Positions 24,114 to 35,856 of a stretch of DNA of 64,000 bases are shown here, piece by piece (the first letter of the stretch is position 1; the number at the start of each line of letters is the position of its first letter). Both the position numbers and the translations under genes were made by a program. This DNA comes from Agrypnia vestita (taxonomy: Eukaryota > Arthropoda > Insecta > Trichoptera > Phryganeidae). Location: positions 558,001 through 622,000 of the forward strand of contig JADDOH010024973.1 in NCBI GenBank assembly GCA_016648135.1, given 5' to 3'. Below the pieces are notes generated by a model that was given only the letters and a program-made list of their open reading frames with translations, ran no database searches and was not told the origin of the DNA.

Positions 24114-25032
24114 TATATGTGGGGTACCGTGTCAACATATCTTACTTTTGTATAATTATTACAGGATGAAAAAATAGCTAATAGAGAACAGAAAGCCATA
24201 GGCAGTTATATAATATTTATTTATTTGGATTACAGTATGTTGACCTCGGTAGATAACGGTATAGCTGGTAAGGTACGCTTGGGGTCGTCAACTTGTTCCT
24301 TGTCGAGTGTATAGCAGGGTGCAGAAATTGGTCAAGGCGAAGATGTTATTGGAAGCTGGAGATGGTGCTGACGACTGATGTAAGTGGCATATCAGAGTGA
24401 GGTCGCGGATGATGATGGTACCGCCGGAAGAAGATGAGGCTTAAGGTGGCGAAAACAGTGGAGCGATGAGGCGGACGATGATCGATGGATTTTAGACTGG
24501 AGACGTAGCGATGAATGAGATAAACGGCGTAGCGGTCGTGGTATGATGTCGTAGCTACGGCAGGCTGAAGGTTGATCGTTCGGTGTAGAGAAAGATGCGC
24601 TACGTAGCAAGATGTGCTACGGGTAGCAATCGTCGGACAGCGTGACCTCGTGGTTAAGCGAGTAGTTCTTCTTCCTCGCTTAACCTCGTGGTTACTCCTC
24701 TTCAAGCTTCTTTCTTGCTTAGCGAAATGTGCTACGGTAGCAGCCGGGCAGCGTGGTGTCATTGTGACGGCCAGAGAACTAACTATTTTGGTATGTCCGA
24801 AACACGCCCTTTATATCGCAATTTTGCTTGCTAGACGTGTGCAAAAACCCGTGAAAGAAATCGCCTGTCAATATATTTTTCTTTTTCTTTTTATCGTGAG
24901 AACGCTGTATCCGAATTCTCTGGTGTCTTATCTGTAACTATAAACATATACAGTGTTTACCGTGGGAGATTCTGACGAATGTCGACGCTGGTTAAGAACG
25001 CGTGGGGAAACGGGCTGTTGACCCCACATATA
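24114..25032. mobile_element. Probable solo LTR
   Basis: A 911-bp unit (24118-25028) starts TGTGGGGTACCG and ends GTTGACCCCACA: TG...CA ends with an 8-bp inverted repeat. It is flanked by TATA at 24114-24117 and 25029-25032, a 4-bp target duplication as in Ty3/gypsy elements. It holds an internal direct repeat (atgtgctacgggtagca at 24611; atgtgctacggtagca at 24727) and a hairpin tggttaagcga/tcgcttaacc. There is no internal coding region or primer site beside it, so recombination between two LTRs is the likely origin. The frames inside (24346-24937) are not genes. Confidence 0.55.
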
Positions 25033-26479
25033 CTTTTTAAAAATGCGTGTATGGATTAATTACATCATTATTCTTATTTTTTTCAAAATAAGTTACACGC
25101 TGGTACTATTAAATTAGGATTAAATTGGTAAATAGGGTGAAGCTCAGATCCCTCACCAACTAATTTACTGAGCAAGTGAAAGACAAGTTATACTTAATTA
25201 AACCAGATACGCTCGTATTATGACACAAAATGAATGAAAAATAATGATTGAATCCTTAATCTAAAATGTGTTTCATCACATCTGGATATTCTACCAAATC
25301 CATCGGAAAAAATATTTTACAGTCGACGTATTATTTTACTTGTTCATTATTCGAACGTTTTTTTATAAATTTTGCTTTGAATTTTCAAACATTATAACTT
25401 TATTCACAGGATATCGTGAATAAGAAGTTTAAAATACTATTATAACATGTTATCAGTGGTATTGTAACTGCCTCTAACTTATGAAATTAATAAATCGAAT
25501 TAGATGATCAGATCAGGTCTACATTTTTAAAAATCATTTTTGAAGTTATCTACTTTTGGCGCACTTAGGGTAAAAAAATTATTACATATAATGAAAGTTG
25601 CGAACGCGCAGTGTGGGCATTGTAGCGGGAATGCGTGTAGCGGGAAGCATGTGGCGGGCATGTAGCGAAAATTCGATGCCATTGCATTTGAAATTAGTGT
25701 TTAGTAATATCTAAATATAATACTTTTATTTGATTCACGGCTTAAAAAACAAAATTACACGACTAGAAAAGGACTCGAACCTTGGACATAGCCACCATTC
25801 TCCCTAGCCCGTCAAAAATATACTATAAGAACAGAGGTTATCTAAGACGCGAACCATTAATTTAATAATGTATTTGTTTGCCCCACTTATTTTAAATATT
25901 CGAGTTTACATTAATATTATGATTGAGTTTTAATTCTTTTCATGAAACTCAATAGGATAATTGAAAATTATCAGTGTAGATTTTAATTACTTAATACTTT
26001 GAGTGTCGTTAGTATATAATTTTGTCTTTATTATATATAAATTTATTTATTTTAGTTCTTGAGAATTACTTCTACCGCGCGTTCATGAGTAAACGCACGA
26101 TTTATTTTTTATTTAAATAAATCTTTATTTTGTTTTCTTTAGTTTTTCATAAAACGTTATTTCTTGACCTCTTCTTACTCCGCATTTTTCTACAATCACC
26201 ATTATTTTTTCAATTCAACAAGGTTTTTACTTACCAGGTATTGAATGTGAACACCCTGTATACAGAATTAGAAACACTTCCACGCAAAGCAAATATTTGT
26301 ATTTTAGTTTAACAAGGAAGTGTTCTTATGTATAGAACATGTTTAAATCATGCAGCAGATATAGATAATTTAAAAATTAAAATACAAAAAAAATCAAAAT
26401 GTGTTGAATAGGGTGTTTTGCAATGATGTATTGAAATACGCAGTAATTCATTTATGATAATGGAGAGAAATTCCTGTAC
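25033..26479. other. No gene seen; minisatellite-like and tRNA-like scraps
   Basis: 25615-25670 holds about four degenerate units of gtagcgggaatgcgt. At 25774-25810 the minus strand contains ggttcgagtcc, a perfect pol III B box in a tRNA-like fragment. The remainder is AT-rich without coding signs. Confidence 0.45.
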
Positions 26480-27430
26480 GAAGGAAGTAGTGCTTGCGTG
26501 AGAATTAATGGGGCATTCACATCATGGTTTGATTTTACAAAATGTGTAAAAAAAACATGGCTTTTCAACCTGTATATGAATAATTTTATCAAAGAACTGA
26601 AGGAACTAGAAGTAGGAGCGAAAATGGACATATCCTGCCTACTATACGCAGATGATGCAGTATTAGTGGCTAACAGTGAAGCTGCTCTGCAGTTCCTAGT
26701 GCCATCTGCAGTGCCTGATCTAGGATGTCGGATGTATGCATGCAGATTGAACTTCTGACGAATATCAGCAAATCGAAAGTGATGGTATTCAAGAGAGACG
26801 AAAGAGTGACTAATTGTGATGTAATTGTAAACAATGAATGCTTAGAACAAGTAAACGAGTTTGTGTATTTAGGAAGTATCTTAAGTAGAGACGGCAAGGC
26901 TGAGAAGGATATCGAAAGGAGAGTGACTGTAGGAAACAAAATAAATGGTGCTCTAAATGCAATTATGGCCAATATCTGTCAAAGGAATCAAGACTAGCGG
27001 TACATAATGGCGTTCTAGCCATTATGTACCGCTAGTCAACCCTGATGTACGGAAGTGAAGACTAGAATTGGCAAAAAAGAAATGAAAGTAGACGGAATGC
27101 GGTAGAAATAAGGTCACTAAGATGCTTGTGTGGAAAATCTTTGGTCGATAGAGTGAGGAATGAACAAATGAGAAGTGAATGTAATGCTGGCTGTAGTGTG
27201 GTAGATAGGAAAAAGAAAAGAGTCCTGAGATGGTTTGGTAATGTGGAACGTATGAGCGAGGAAAGGATGGTTAAGAAAATACATGAGGCGAGTATTGAAG
27301 GCAACTTGCATGAGAAGATTAATGAATGTAGCCGAAACAAAAGTGGTGTGCCAAGACAGAAGAATATGGCGTTCTATTTCCTCTGCCTACTCTTGTGGAG
27401 AAACGGCGTGATGGTAAGTTATAGTTGGAG
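26480..27430 (+). pseudogene. LINE reverse transcriptase fragment (family D) with YADD
   Basis: Degenerate reverse transcriptase across several frames. 26498-26700 gives NGAFTSWFDFTK, LFNLYMNNFI and SCLLYADDAVLVANSEAA, the last containing the catalytic YADD. 26725-26990 gives the next block, SKVMVFKRDE, EFVYLGSILSRDG and KDIERRVTVGNKINGAL. 27126-27320 gives CGKSLVDRVRNEQ and VLRWFGNVERMSEERMVKKI, the post-thumb tail. The element would copy its own RNA at a nicked target; the endonuclease and first half are missing. Frames are broken, including by an inverted duplication at 26993-27036. Related tails lie at 16.0, 30.9, 40.6, 47.3, 49.5 and 60.9 kb. Confidence 0.85.
26993..27036. repeat. Perfect 19-bp inverted duplication inside the LINE
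   Basis: actagcggtacataatggc, six-base spacer gttcta, then its exact reverse complement. The left arm is LINE sequence (LAVHNG-type residues); the right arm replaces the expected downstream residues. Typical of a local template switch. Confidence 0.9.
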
Positions 27431-28003
27431 AGATAGTTAGAGAGAAATTGCACTCATAGGATTACATACTCATTAACATTTTTTTTTAAATATTTTATAT
27501 ATTATGCATTTAAAAATACAACAGTGCTACATATTTTTTTTATAATATGGTGCATATGAAAAAAAAAATGGAAAAAATAAAAGTGTTTCATCTCTATCAG
27601 AGAAAGTAATCTCCAAGTCCTGCCCGCGGATGCATCTTCGCCTTGCAAATTCTGTGCATTCAATGAGGCATAACATGCGCGGGATATATTTAAAATATTA
27701 CGTATATTTATATGTATAAAGAACCTAAGTATACCCGCGCAATCATGAAATTGATAAGTGACCCCTTTGTGTTGTTGCCTCTACGTTAAATTTATGTATT
27801 CGCAATATGCGCAGAGCAGTTGCGCTGCTTCCAGAGGCCACATTCATAAATTCAAATTGATTGGACTTAATCTGATTTGGCTGCCATTCCTGGCCGAACC
27901 CGGATTGAGCATTTTCGTTCCTGGCTTACGGAGAATTTGGCGAAACCAAAATGCCAGATTTTGAACAAGTTATTGAAGAGCGCACTAGTAAATAATCAGA
28001 AAA
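27431..28003. other. No gene seen
   Basis: AT-rich, with a mildly GC-richer piece at 27600-27680. No supported feature. Confidence 0.45.
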
Positions 28004-28061
28004 GAAATTTCTTTTGCAAAAGAATTTGCTTTTGCAAAAGAATTTGCTTTTGCAAAAGAAA
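28004..28061. repeat. 18-bp tandem repeat, three copies, each palindromic
   Basis: Unit with the dyad cttttgcaaaag repeated three times (aatttgcttttgcaaaag). Confidence 0.9.
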
Positions 28062-28674
28062 TAAAATATGTAGTAATAATGCACTGATAATCGCAATTTT
28101 AAGATGCCAAAATTTATTTTTATTCTTATGTTATATACTTGTGTATTATAACAATATTGTCTGCCTCACTGCAATGAAATGATATGGATACAAAGTGAAT
28201 GCGTGCATGTACTTATTATATATAATTAGATTTTCAAAAAAAAAAACAAACACGTATGTACGATTTTTTTTATAATTAGTGCCTAATATTTTTCCATTTT
28301 CCCGATATTCGGAAAAATTTAATAAAAGAACATAACCAATTGAAATTATTTTGATTTAATTGTTTTTGAATGGCAATTTTGATTGTTTGTATTTAATGAC
28401 ATGTCAATTGCTTAGCATCAATTCGGTGAAATTAAAAAAAATGAAAATCAATTCTATGCAACCGAACATTTTTGTACAAATTGTTTAAAAAGTTTAAAAT
28501 GAACTATGAATGAATATCCTTTTTTGTTGTGTACCTATAAAGGTAGTTAAATATATATTTAATTCTAAAAATAAAAATAGATTTCATCGTTGAGTATTTT
28601 TTCTATTTTACAAATATTTTTTTGATACATCAAATTGACAGTAAAATTTTAAACAATTTTCATAACAAAATTAT
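28062..28674. other. No gene seen
   Basis: Strongly AT-rich, no feature recognised. Confidence 0.45.
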
Positions 28675-28904
28675 TTAATCAATTAGAAAGAGATACATGA
28701 AAATCAAATGCACGAAATAATATTTGGCTGCTACCTGGATTCGAACCACGGATCTCCTCCTTTCCGGGACAGGCGCATTATCCAATTACGCTATAGAAGC
28801 CTTGTATATTTTCGTGAATATATCAACCGCTTATCTTCCGCTGTTCGAATCCCGGTAGCAGCCAAATATTTTTTCTGTATATCTTTCTAATTGATTAATT
28901 AATT
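28675..28904. mobile_element. Foldback element with tRNA-like arms
   Basis: Ends ttaatcaattagaaagaga / tctttctaattgattaa are inverted. Inward, the arms continue as aatatttggctgctacc...gattcgaac and its complement (right arm about 28839-28904, with a 15-bp gap relative to the left). Each arm contains the 3' half of a tRNA-like sequence facing outward; only the left one is full length. Confidence 0.7.
28726..28801 (-). tRNA. tRNA-Arg-like sequence, probably a pseudogene
   Basis: The 76-nt minus-strand sequence shows a 7-bp acceptor stem (GGCTTCT/AGCAGCC, one mismatch), an A box and D arm (tagcgtaattggataatgcg), and a T arm with ggttcgaatcc. The anticodon stem is weak, with a loop that could present CCG (Arg). 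Mismatches in two stems and its position inside an inverted-repeat element argue for a mobile tRNA-derived module rather than a working gene. A covariance-model scan would decide. Confidence 0.45.
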
Positions 28905-29884
28905 TGGTTTTAAATTTCCCAGAACTTTGTCCTGAAAAAATTGCAACTTCTGAAATTCATAACATTAAATAATGAAATAATAAAGAAAATCAATAACTAT
29001 TGACAATATAACAAGGAATTGTTTATTTTAAAAAGACATCGTGTTTTATTAACAATTCATCACGCTGGCTCGATACAAAAGCTCCGTCTAGTTAGCAGTG
29101 GTCGGTGCTCGCGTTAAGGGGTGTACCGGCCCTCACTAAGGCTTTGCCTAATAACTCCATCGTCCTTAGCTCAGCGCTCGTTCTTCCTTTCCTGGCCGCC
29201 TTCCTCCTCCGCAGCTGTTTCAGAATCAACTAATCGGGGAAACTCACAAATTAGGAATAGCTTGCCCGACAAGACTTCTTTATTCCATTGTCTACAAAGA
29301 AACCTAATTAACAGTGATACAGGTTAGCTATTTAAATTAAATAAGCTCCGGCATAACTTAACAAAGAAAGATATTTATAATTTATTATAGAAAAAAATAC
29401 TCTTAATTTAACCTTACTCTTTTGAAATAAATATGACTTCTTTCATGGCTAACGGCTCAATGTAACTTAATCCCATTTATTTGCTGATACCGTATTACAT
29501 GCATGAATTAAAGGAAATATAGAATTAACGCAAACATTCATTTAATTTTGTTATATACGAGTATATACTTTTTAACTATGCTATTATATTTTCATGTTGT
29601 TACTATCCATACATATGATTCTTTACATATATTATTTTACCTTCACTATTACTTTTGTATTATACAATATATATATATGTTTTTATTATTCACATTTTAT
29701 ATTTATATTCTCAATTAATTGATTAATCTTATGGTTATGTAGTATTTTTTTTATATCTTTATTATTTTGTTCTCACTATATTGTCAGCCGCTCATCTCGG
29801 CACAGGTTCTTTCTAGTGAGATGAGCGGCTCCATTTCCTGTAATTTATCAAGATGAAGATAAATAAATAAATAAAAAATAAATA
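28905..29884. other. No gene seen; 13-bp perfect hairpin at 29786-29830
   Basis: 29050-29230 is slightly GC-richer with no assignment. agccgctcatctc (29786-29798) and gagatgagcggct (29818-29830) form a perfect inverted repeat around 19 bases, a terminator-like stem of unknown role. Confidence 0.5.
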
Positions 29885-30000
29885 ATAGATAAATTACAGA
29901 AGTCTCACAGGGACGAAGTTATTTATATGAGAAATATGTTTGAAAGTATTTTACACGATGGCCTAGGGCTTATAACCTGAATGAGCTGGCTTGAGAAATT
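29885..30000 (+). repeat. Single arm of the GTCTC foldback family
   Basis: gaagtctcacagggacgaag, atttatatgagaaatatg, agggcttataacctgaatg and gagctggcttgag match the family consensus. No opposite arm. Confidence 0.6.
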
Positions 30001-30134
30001 TTGTTTAATGTTGTATATAATACATAAATATGAATTACAACTACTAGCGCTAACGTTTTTGAATTAAGCAAGATAAATATTTTTCGATTACTTTATTTAA
30101 TTTTCTGTCAGTAACACAATGAGTTACGGGAAAA

Positions 30135-30260
30135 GCTTGTTGGTCTTCTGGTTATGACTCTTTAGTGGTCTAGTGATCCGATGGTTCAAGACCCATTCCA
30201 GTAACCAGCAAGTTTCATAGAACGAGCATACGACTTACTTTGAACATAAGAATATCATAG
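30135..30260 (+). mobile_element. tRNA-derived SINE, copy 2
   Basis: gcttgttggtcttctggtta, ctagtgatccgatggttcaa and cccattccagtaaccagcaa parallel the heads at 54.3 and 23.7 kb. Tail decayed (tttcatagaacgagcatacg). Confidence 0.7.
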
Positions 30261-30389
30261 ATTATGAAAAATATTTAATTTTTTATATTATATCCACTTG
30301 AATTTTTAAAAATTATTTTATTTTTTCATTACTAGATTCGAGAAAATCATAATTTCTCATCGACAGGTGAAGTATCAATAAGTATTATT

Positions 30390-30640
30390 AAAATGGATGG
30401 GGCATACTTTATGCCATGAAAATCTGCTTAAAACTATACCGGAGGGAATGAAAGAGGGAAAGATTGCCAGAGGGCGCCCTTGCCGGGAATATTTTGAGCA
30501 AGTGTGCAAAGATATGACTTGTGCCTCCTACACAAAACGGAAGAGGATCGTTGGAGACCGAGCAGAATGGAGAAGGAGATGTGCTTTGCTGCAAACCAAT
30601 CCCACGGATTGAAACCCAGGTAGGAAGGGCAATGTAAAGG
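30390..30640 (+). pseudogene. LINE C-terminal fragment (family E)
   Basis: The plus-strand frame 30397-30612 encodes MGHTLCHENLLKTIPEGM, KIARGRPCREYFEQVCKD and AEWRRRCALLQTNPTD, the conserved carboxy end of an arthropod LINE polyprotein (RGRP block, then DR.EWR). It is open over about 70 codons and ends in a stop. The upstream block of 30333-30378 recurs near 186. No catalytic region. Confidence 0.7.
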
Positions 30641-30879
30641 AAGAACAATTCCATCAAGAATATAAGAATATCTATTCGATATGTCTTCAGCGTTCGCATC
30701 TCTATTTTTTTGTTAAGAAGATAAAATGATAAAATCACCAACACTTCGTCGCTTTTCGTTATTTTTACTGTGTGGTTTTAAATACACTGTTGCTGAGGAT
30801 TTTAGCAGAATTTGACCTATTTTCTGCACTAGCTTTTAATATAATTATTGGAGTAACTCACTAACTAACTAACCATTAT

Positions 30880-31315
30880 GCCGTTTCGGATAGGCAGAGG
30901 GAATTGAACGCCACACTCTTCCATCCTGGCATACCACATTTGCTTCGAACACATTCATACATCTTCTCATGTTCTATGGTTGATGAGGCTTTTAACAGGG
31001 CCATTCTCAAATATTCGTAGTATCTGATCGTGCCAAGTCTTTCGCGGACGCCCTCTATTCATGTTGCCTTCAACACTCGCCTCATATATTTTCATAACCA
31101 TCCTTTCCTCGTTCATATGTTTCACATATTCAAACCATCCCAGCACTCCTTTCTTTATTCTATTTACCACTTTATTACATTCACTTCTTTACACACCACA
31201 GCATTACATTCACTTCTAATTTGTTCATTCCTCACTCTATCGACCAAAGATTTTCCACACAAGCGTCTTAGTGATCGCATTTCTACCGCATTCAGTCTAT
31301 TTTATTGGAGTAATT
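30880..31315 (-). pseudogene. LINE C-terminal fragment (family D), minus strand
   Basis: The minus strand encodes VNRIKKGVLGWFEYVKHMNEERMVMKI, YEASVEGNMNRGRPRKTW and HDQI, with CGKSLVDRVRNEQ upstream near 31215-31265. It is homologous to 27126-27320 and extends further 3' than that copy, through a noncoding end at about 30890. A local duplication of attacattcacttct (31176, 31202) interrupts it. Confidence 0.75.
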
Positions 31316-33129
31316 AAATGTTTTTCTACGCCAATGAAAAAATAATACACAATTATATTTTTTCGAATGATTATTACACGTCGAATGATTATTACACATC
31401 GAACAACTATTACAAAAAACATATGAAGTTGAGGTTAAAGCAAAGTATGAACATTTAAAAGTGACTGATAATAGGCGAAATATTCAGACGAAGACTAGAT
31501 TAAAAACAAAAGTAAAATCAATTAAAAATAAACTTATATTTAACCAAATTCGACCCAATATGCACCAAATATGTAGATTCTTTGGACAAAAAGAAAACAA
31601 AATAAAATTTTAACAGGTAGGTACCTATCTTGATTTTTTAAATATTATTTGTAACATATCTTACTTAAGTTTACTTACTAGCTTTCATTGTGATTCAAAC
31701 GTTCTTCCTGAAAGTAATAAAAAACTTTATTTTCTTAAATAATTATAATTCAGTGTTGTTAATGTCCGTCTCAATAAATTGTTCTTTCTAATCGGTTTCA
31801 GGTAAATATATTTATTCCGAACTCCACGGGCTTGGAAATGTTTTGTTCCGATATTATTTGTTCTTCCATAAAAGATATCAAATAGAATCGCCGCGAATCG
31901 ATGGAGAGACACGTCCTGCAGTCTCTCAAACGGGGAAGGCAATATTGAACGCAAAACATGTTCATAAAAAATGCATGCTCCTCTCATGGACCTTCGATTG
32001 TTTTCCACTTATACATCCATTGATTTGACGCGCCTCTCCTGCCATCATCCGATGCAGGGACGGCAAATTAACTTTTTAGTAATATTTGTATATCTTAGAC
32101 CAGCTGAAATAAGTCCATATTATCGAAGAACAGTTTTAATACAGCATACACGATTCATTTATGTCGTTTATCTAATTAGTTACGAATATTTTATTACAAA
32201 TCTGTGTATCATATCACTGAAAAAATGTATTTTTATACCTGCTACATTACATTAGTACATAATTAATAAAGCTGAATGAAAATCTGTTTCTTTAAAACAG
32301 CAAACATTCTCGGACCATGCGCTCTAGCGTTGTGAAATTATTTTGTCCACAATTTCTACACAGAAAAATGATTTGAGCTCGAAATTATTTTCATCATGGG
32401 CTACGGTACTTTGAAATAATCATCAAAAATAAAACAAGATGCCAAATTATATTTTTTTAGCGTATTTCAGTGAAATATGTAATTAATATTCACAAAAATG
32501 TAAACTTTGGACGATATTGTGTAATACAACTAATAGATTAATAAGAAAACTAATTATACCATTAAATCATCATTTAAATAAAATAAATATTTTTAAATGA
32601 TTTTTTATAATGGTTGAATTAAAATGTCTGATGCCTGCAAGAAAGAAAGAAAACAAAACATCAACGCATTCAAATGTTAATTTTTTACAAAACTTTTTCT
32701 TTTGTTGAAAAATCGAAAAATATGGACCGAATAATATGGCGCCTTGTTTAATTTATACATTTTATTTTTTTGACAGATCATCTGATATTTCAAAGCACCG
32801 TATCTAATGATGAAAATAACCTGTTAACCTAAAAATTGCGGACAAATTGACAGGATGACTAAGAAAACATCACGGCATACTGTTCGAAAATTTGGCTGCC
32901 TCGCACAAACGAGCGTTCTTTTCTTTATAATTGAGATTTTAAAAAAACATGTGCATTGATGAAGGTGTGTGCATGTTTAAGTAATATCTCGATTTAATTA
33001 TTTTTATATAGTTCTTTCCTATATCACACCTATTCCTTAAAATAAAAATATAATTTATTTAAATAATTACGAAAATACGAGGTAGTTCAAATTATTAATG
33101 ACACTTGTACTCTTTAGAATATTGTATAT
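31316..33129. other. No gene seen
   Basis: AT-rich. Overlapping short frames on both strands at 31727-32255 have no protein character. Confidence 0.45.
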
Positions 33130-33370
33130 AATTTTCCACGATGCCCCTGGTTCCTTGCGCCCCTACACCCCGCCCTTGGGCCGCGACCTTCTCCAGAAAT
33201 AATGATGCCGCCACTCTCGACTCGCGGAGAATGCTGATGATTTGTAGCTGGCAAATCTGATCCTGTTCTCTGCACATTCAGGAAGAAGAGACTTAACGCA
33301 AATCTTTTCTGGAACTTGCATTGTCGCATTTTATTGGCGATGCTTAATCTATATGCCGCGCAAACCACGG
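33130..33370. promoter_or_regulatory. GC-richer island
   Basis: cttgcgcccctacaccccgc and cttgggccgcgaccttctcc within unique sequence. No convincing exon. Possible regulatory element. Confidence 0.25.
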
Positions 33371-33439
33371 TGTTGATTTTTAATCTTTGAATTTTTAATC
33401 TTTTTTAATGAAAGTTCCTACTTAAATGCGAGATAACAT

Positions 33440-33715
33440 GATTTTATGTATTTATTTTTATAATTGATATAAATTAACTTCGTTAAAACCACTTATTTAT
33501 TGAAAAAATTCAACATGTTTCGAAGCCAATGGCTTCTTCGTCAGGATAACAAAAATAATATTTAAAAATCGAAGTATAGATCAAAATATTAAAAAGTTAT
33601 ATATAGAAAATGATAAAATAAAGCACCTAATTAACATGAAAATAAATGTAAAAGATAACTATTTGCAAAAAGGACCTGATTATTTATAATATTCAATTTA
33701 CTATTTATTTATTTT
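33440..33715 (-). mobile_element. 5'-truncated PLE, minus strand
   Basis: The minus strand repeats the 3' arm and last codons of the 13-kb element: coding remnant 33631-33706 reads SKLNIINNQVLFANSYLL, then a stop and 3' region with the hammerhead-like block at 33510-33547. It is possibly flanked by tatttatttttataatt / tatttatttttaatt, but the repeat is low complexity. Same family as 13.0-13.9 kb, with some substitutions. Confidence 0.8.
33510..33547 (-). ncRNA. Hammerhead-like motif, minus-strand PLE copy
   Basis: Minus strand: CTGACGA, one extra A, GAAGCC-ATT-GGCTTC (six perfect pairs), GAAAC, ATGTT. The C at core position 7 is allowed in hammerheads. The compensating TTT to TTC change makes stem II better paired than in the 13-kb copy. 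Confidence 0.55.
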
Positions 33716-35094
33716 TAATTTTCCTCCGTATTATTTGTCTTAAAATATAAAAATAATACAGTTATTTACGGTTTATACATAAATGAAATATACACGATGT
33801 AAATTCCATTCCAGTTTTTTTTTGTTATAGTTGATAGGTTTTGTATATTAATTTATTTTTTATCCAAAAATTCTTTTCTAATGTGTTATTTCATGAATAT
33901 TCAATGATATTGTATATCGAATACGAGCTACTGAATTTATAGAATATCGCATTTATCGAATATGATCATCGAAATAAACTTGATGATCTTTTTTAAAATA
34001 ATTATGTTACTGAATTTTATTTTGTAGAAATATTGTCCGATATAGTCGATATTCGGTATATGTCATATTTACCGAATGAGACTTGGTTTTCTGTATTCTG
34101 TATTATTACGGTATTTTATATTATTATTATTATTATTATTATTCATAAATTATCATTTGAATTAAATTTAATGTTCTGTATTTTGAACAATCGTGGTAAA
34201 GTAATGTTTATTATTCATTTTTATTTTAAGAATATATATAATTTTTATTAATATTTAAGTTACATAATATTTTACATATATGATACACATTATTGAATTT
34301 TGATGGATTTTTTTCAAATTTTTTTTAGAGTCCTGTATGTTTGTGGGCGGACGGCGTGTAAAATAGCCATCCGCTCGGGTGAACTTAATATTCTATTATA
34401 ATAATTCCTCTCAAGATGACAATGAAAAAAAGTGTAATTAATTAATTAATAATAATAGATATTAATCAATTATCGTCTTGAGAGGTATACATTTATTTAT
34501 TATATCGCCTTACCAAGTCCCATGAAAGTATAAACTTGTATATGGAACCAGAGAGTATCACAAGGGTGATAGATAACTATTTTTTCTAATATTTAATATA
34601 TAATGTTATTTACGAGTAACACGCAACGTTTTGTTGTATATAATAAATGATATTATATATTCTTAGAGTACTTTACAGGTCTCGAGTTTAATGCAACCAA
34701 AAATTAACTTGATTATAATATTTTTAAGTCAATATAATCGATTTTATGATTATGTTAAGGATTCTAGGTAACGACTTTGCCACATTGACCTTTAAATTTC
34801 AGGAGCGGTCGTGATATAAATTATCTTGAAGATTCGTGATTAAAATATTTATAATTAAATTATTTAATTTATTATTTAATATTCGTTATTATTTATTGAT
34901 GTGAATTAGTAAACTAAAAAAATGTAAAAAATTATAGTACAAATAAAGAATTAATTTATTGAGATACGCATTATTATTACGCATCGGCTATTTCGAACTT
35001 CAAAGCATTGTAACTAAATTCTGACTTGATATGCATAATTTAACAGTGAAAATAATTATTGAACTATTTCCTTAAATTTTAATGACGCTATAGT
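33716..35094. other. No gene seen; (ATT)n and a small hairpin
   Basis: A (TTA)n microsatellite of about nine units lies at 34118-34143. cctctcaagatga (34407) pairs with tcgtcttgagagg (34473), one mismatch. Otherwise AT-rich. Confidence 0.5.
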
Positions 35095-35340
35095 TGTTAA
35101 CATGCACCCACTGCCCCGTCAAAGTTTCTCACGACTGAACTCATTCTCGGAACTGCCTTCGGTACAAAATCATCGGAACCATATCGCCATTAGCATATTT
35201 TGAATTATGAATCCCTCGCGATGATGTATCCTTTATTCCATTTGAGGTCTTCTAGGAAACAGCCGTCGAGGTCACGCCGCCGCTTCCCACTGGACCCGCA
35301 AGCCTCCGAGGGCTCCTTCCTCTTTGAATAAAAACATGTC
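35095..35340. promoter_or_regulatory. GC-richer island
   Basis: gaggtcacgccgccgcttcc and gggctccttcctctttgaat. Unique, no frame with domain character. Possible regulatory element. Confidence 0.25.
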
Positions 35341-35856
35341 GGGTCGCCAATTATGCTTTATGCGATGAATCAAACGCGAATGATATTTTATATATTTAAC
35401 CGTGTTTATATCTCGAAGGTTCGACCAAGCTTTACCTGTAAAAACGGAATCGAAATTGAACTTCAAATATGAACAATGATTAAAGTGACAAACTCCACTA
35501 TATATTTTGATAACAGATATCATAATTTTTAAAAAATCAGACGCACTTGAAATTTATATGGATTTAGTATAAAATTTATCAGTTTATTATGATATCAATA
35601 AGATAATTAGAAAAATGTTTAACAATTTAAATTTGTCTAATAATAATATTATTGATATAACTCTCTTTGAACAAGCGTTATGTAGTATTATCATTAGAAA
35701 ATTGGAAAATGATTCAAGCCATTATTTAATATGATTCCTTTCATTGAATTTTAATATACAAAACAATTCGAATACCTATCTACAATTGATCAAACGACGA
35801 GATTCGAATACAATGACACTTTGAAATATGAATTTTATAAATTCTCAAATTTTAAT
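35341..35856. other. No gene seen
   Basis: AT-rich DNA leading into the tandem array. Confidence 0.45.

Noticed and set aside
24346..24937. Three ORFs of 72-138 codons as genes
   Set aside because: They are on opposite strands, overlap, are low in complexity and fall inside a probable solo LTR.
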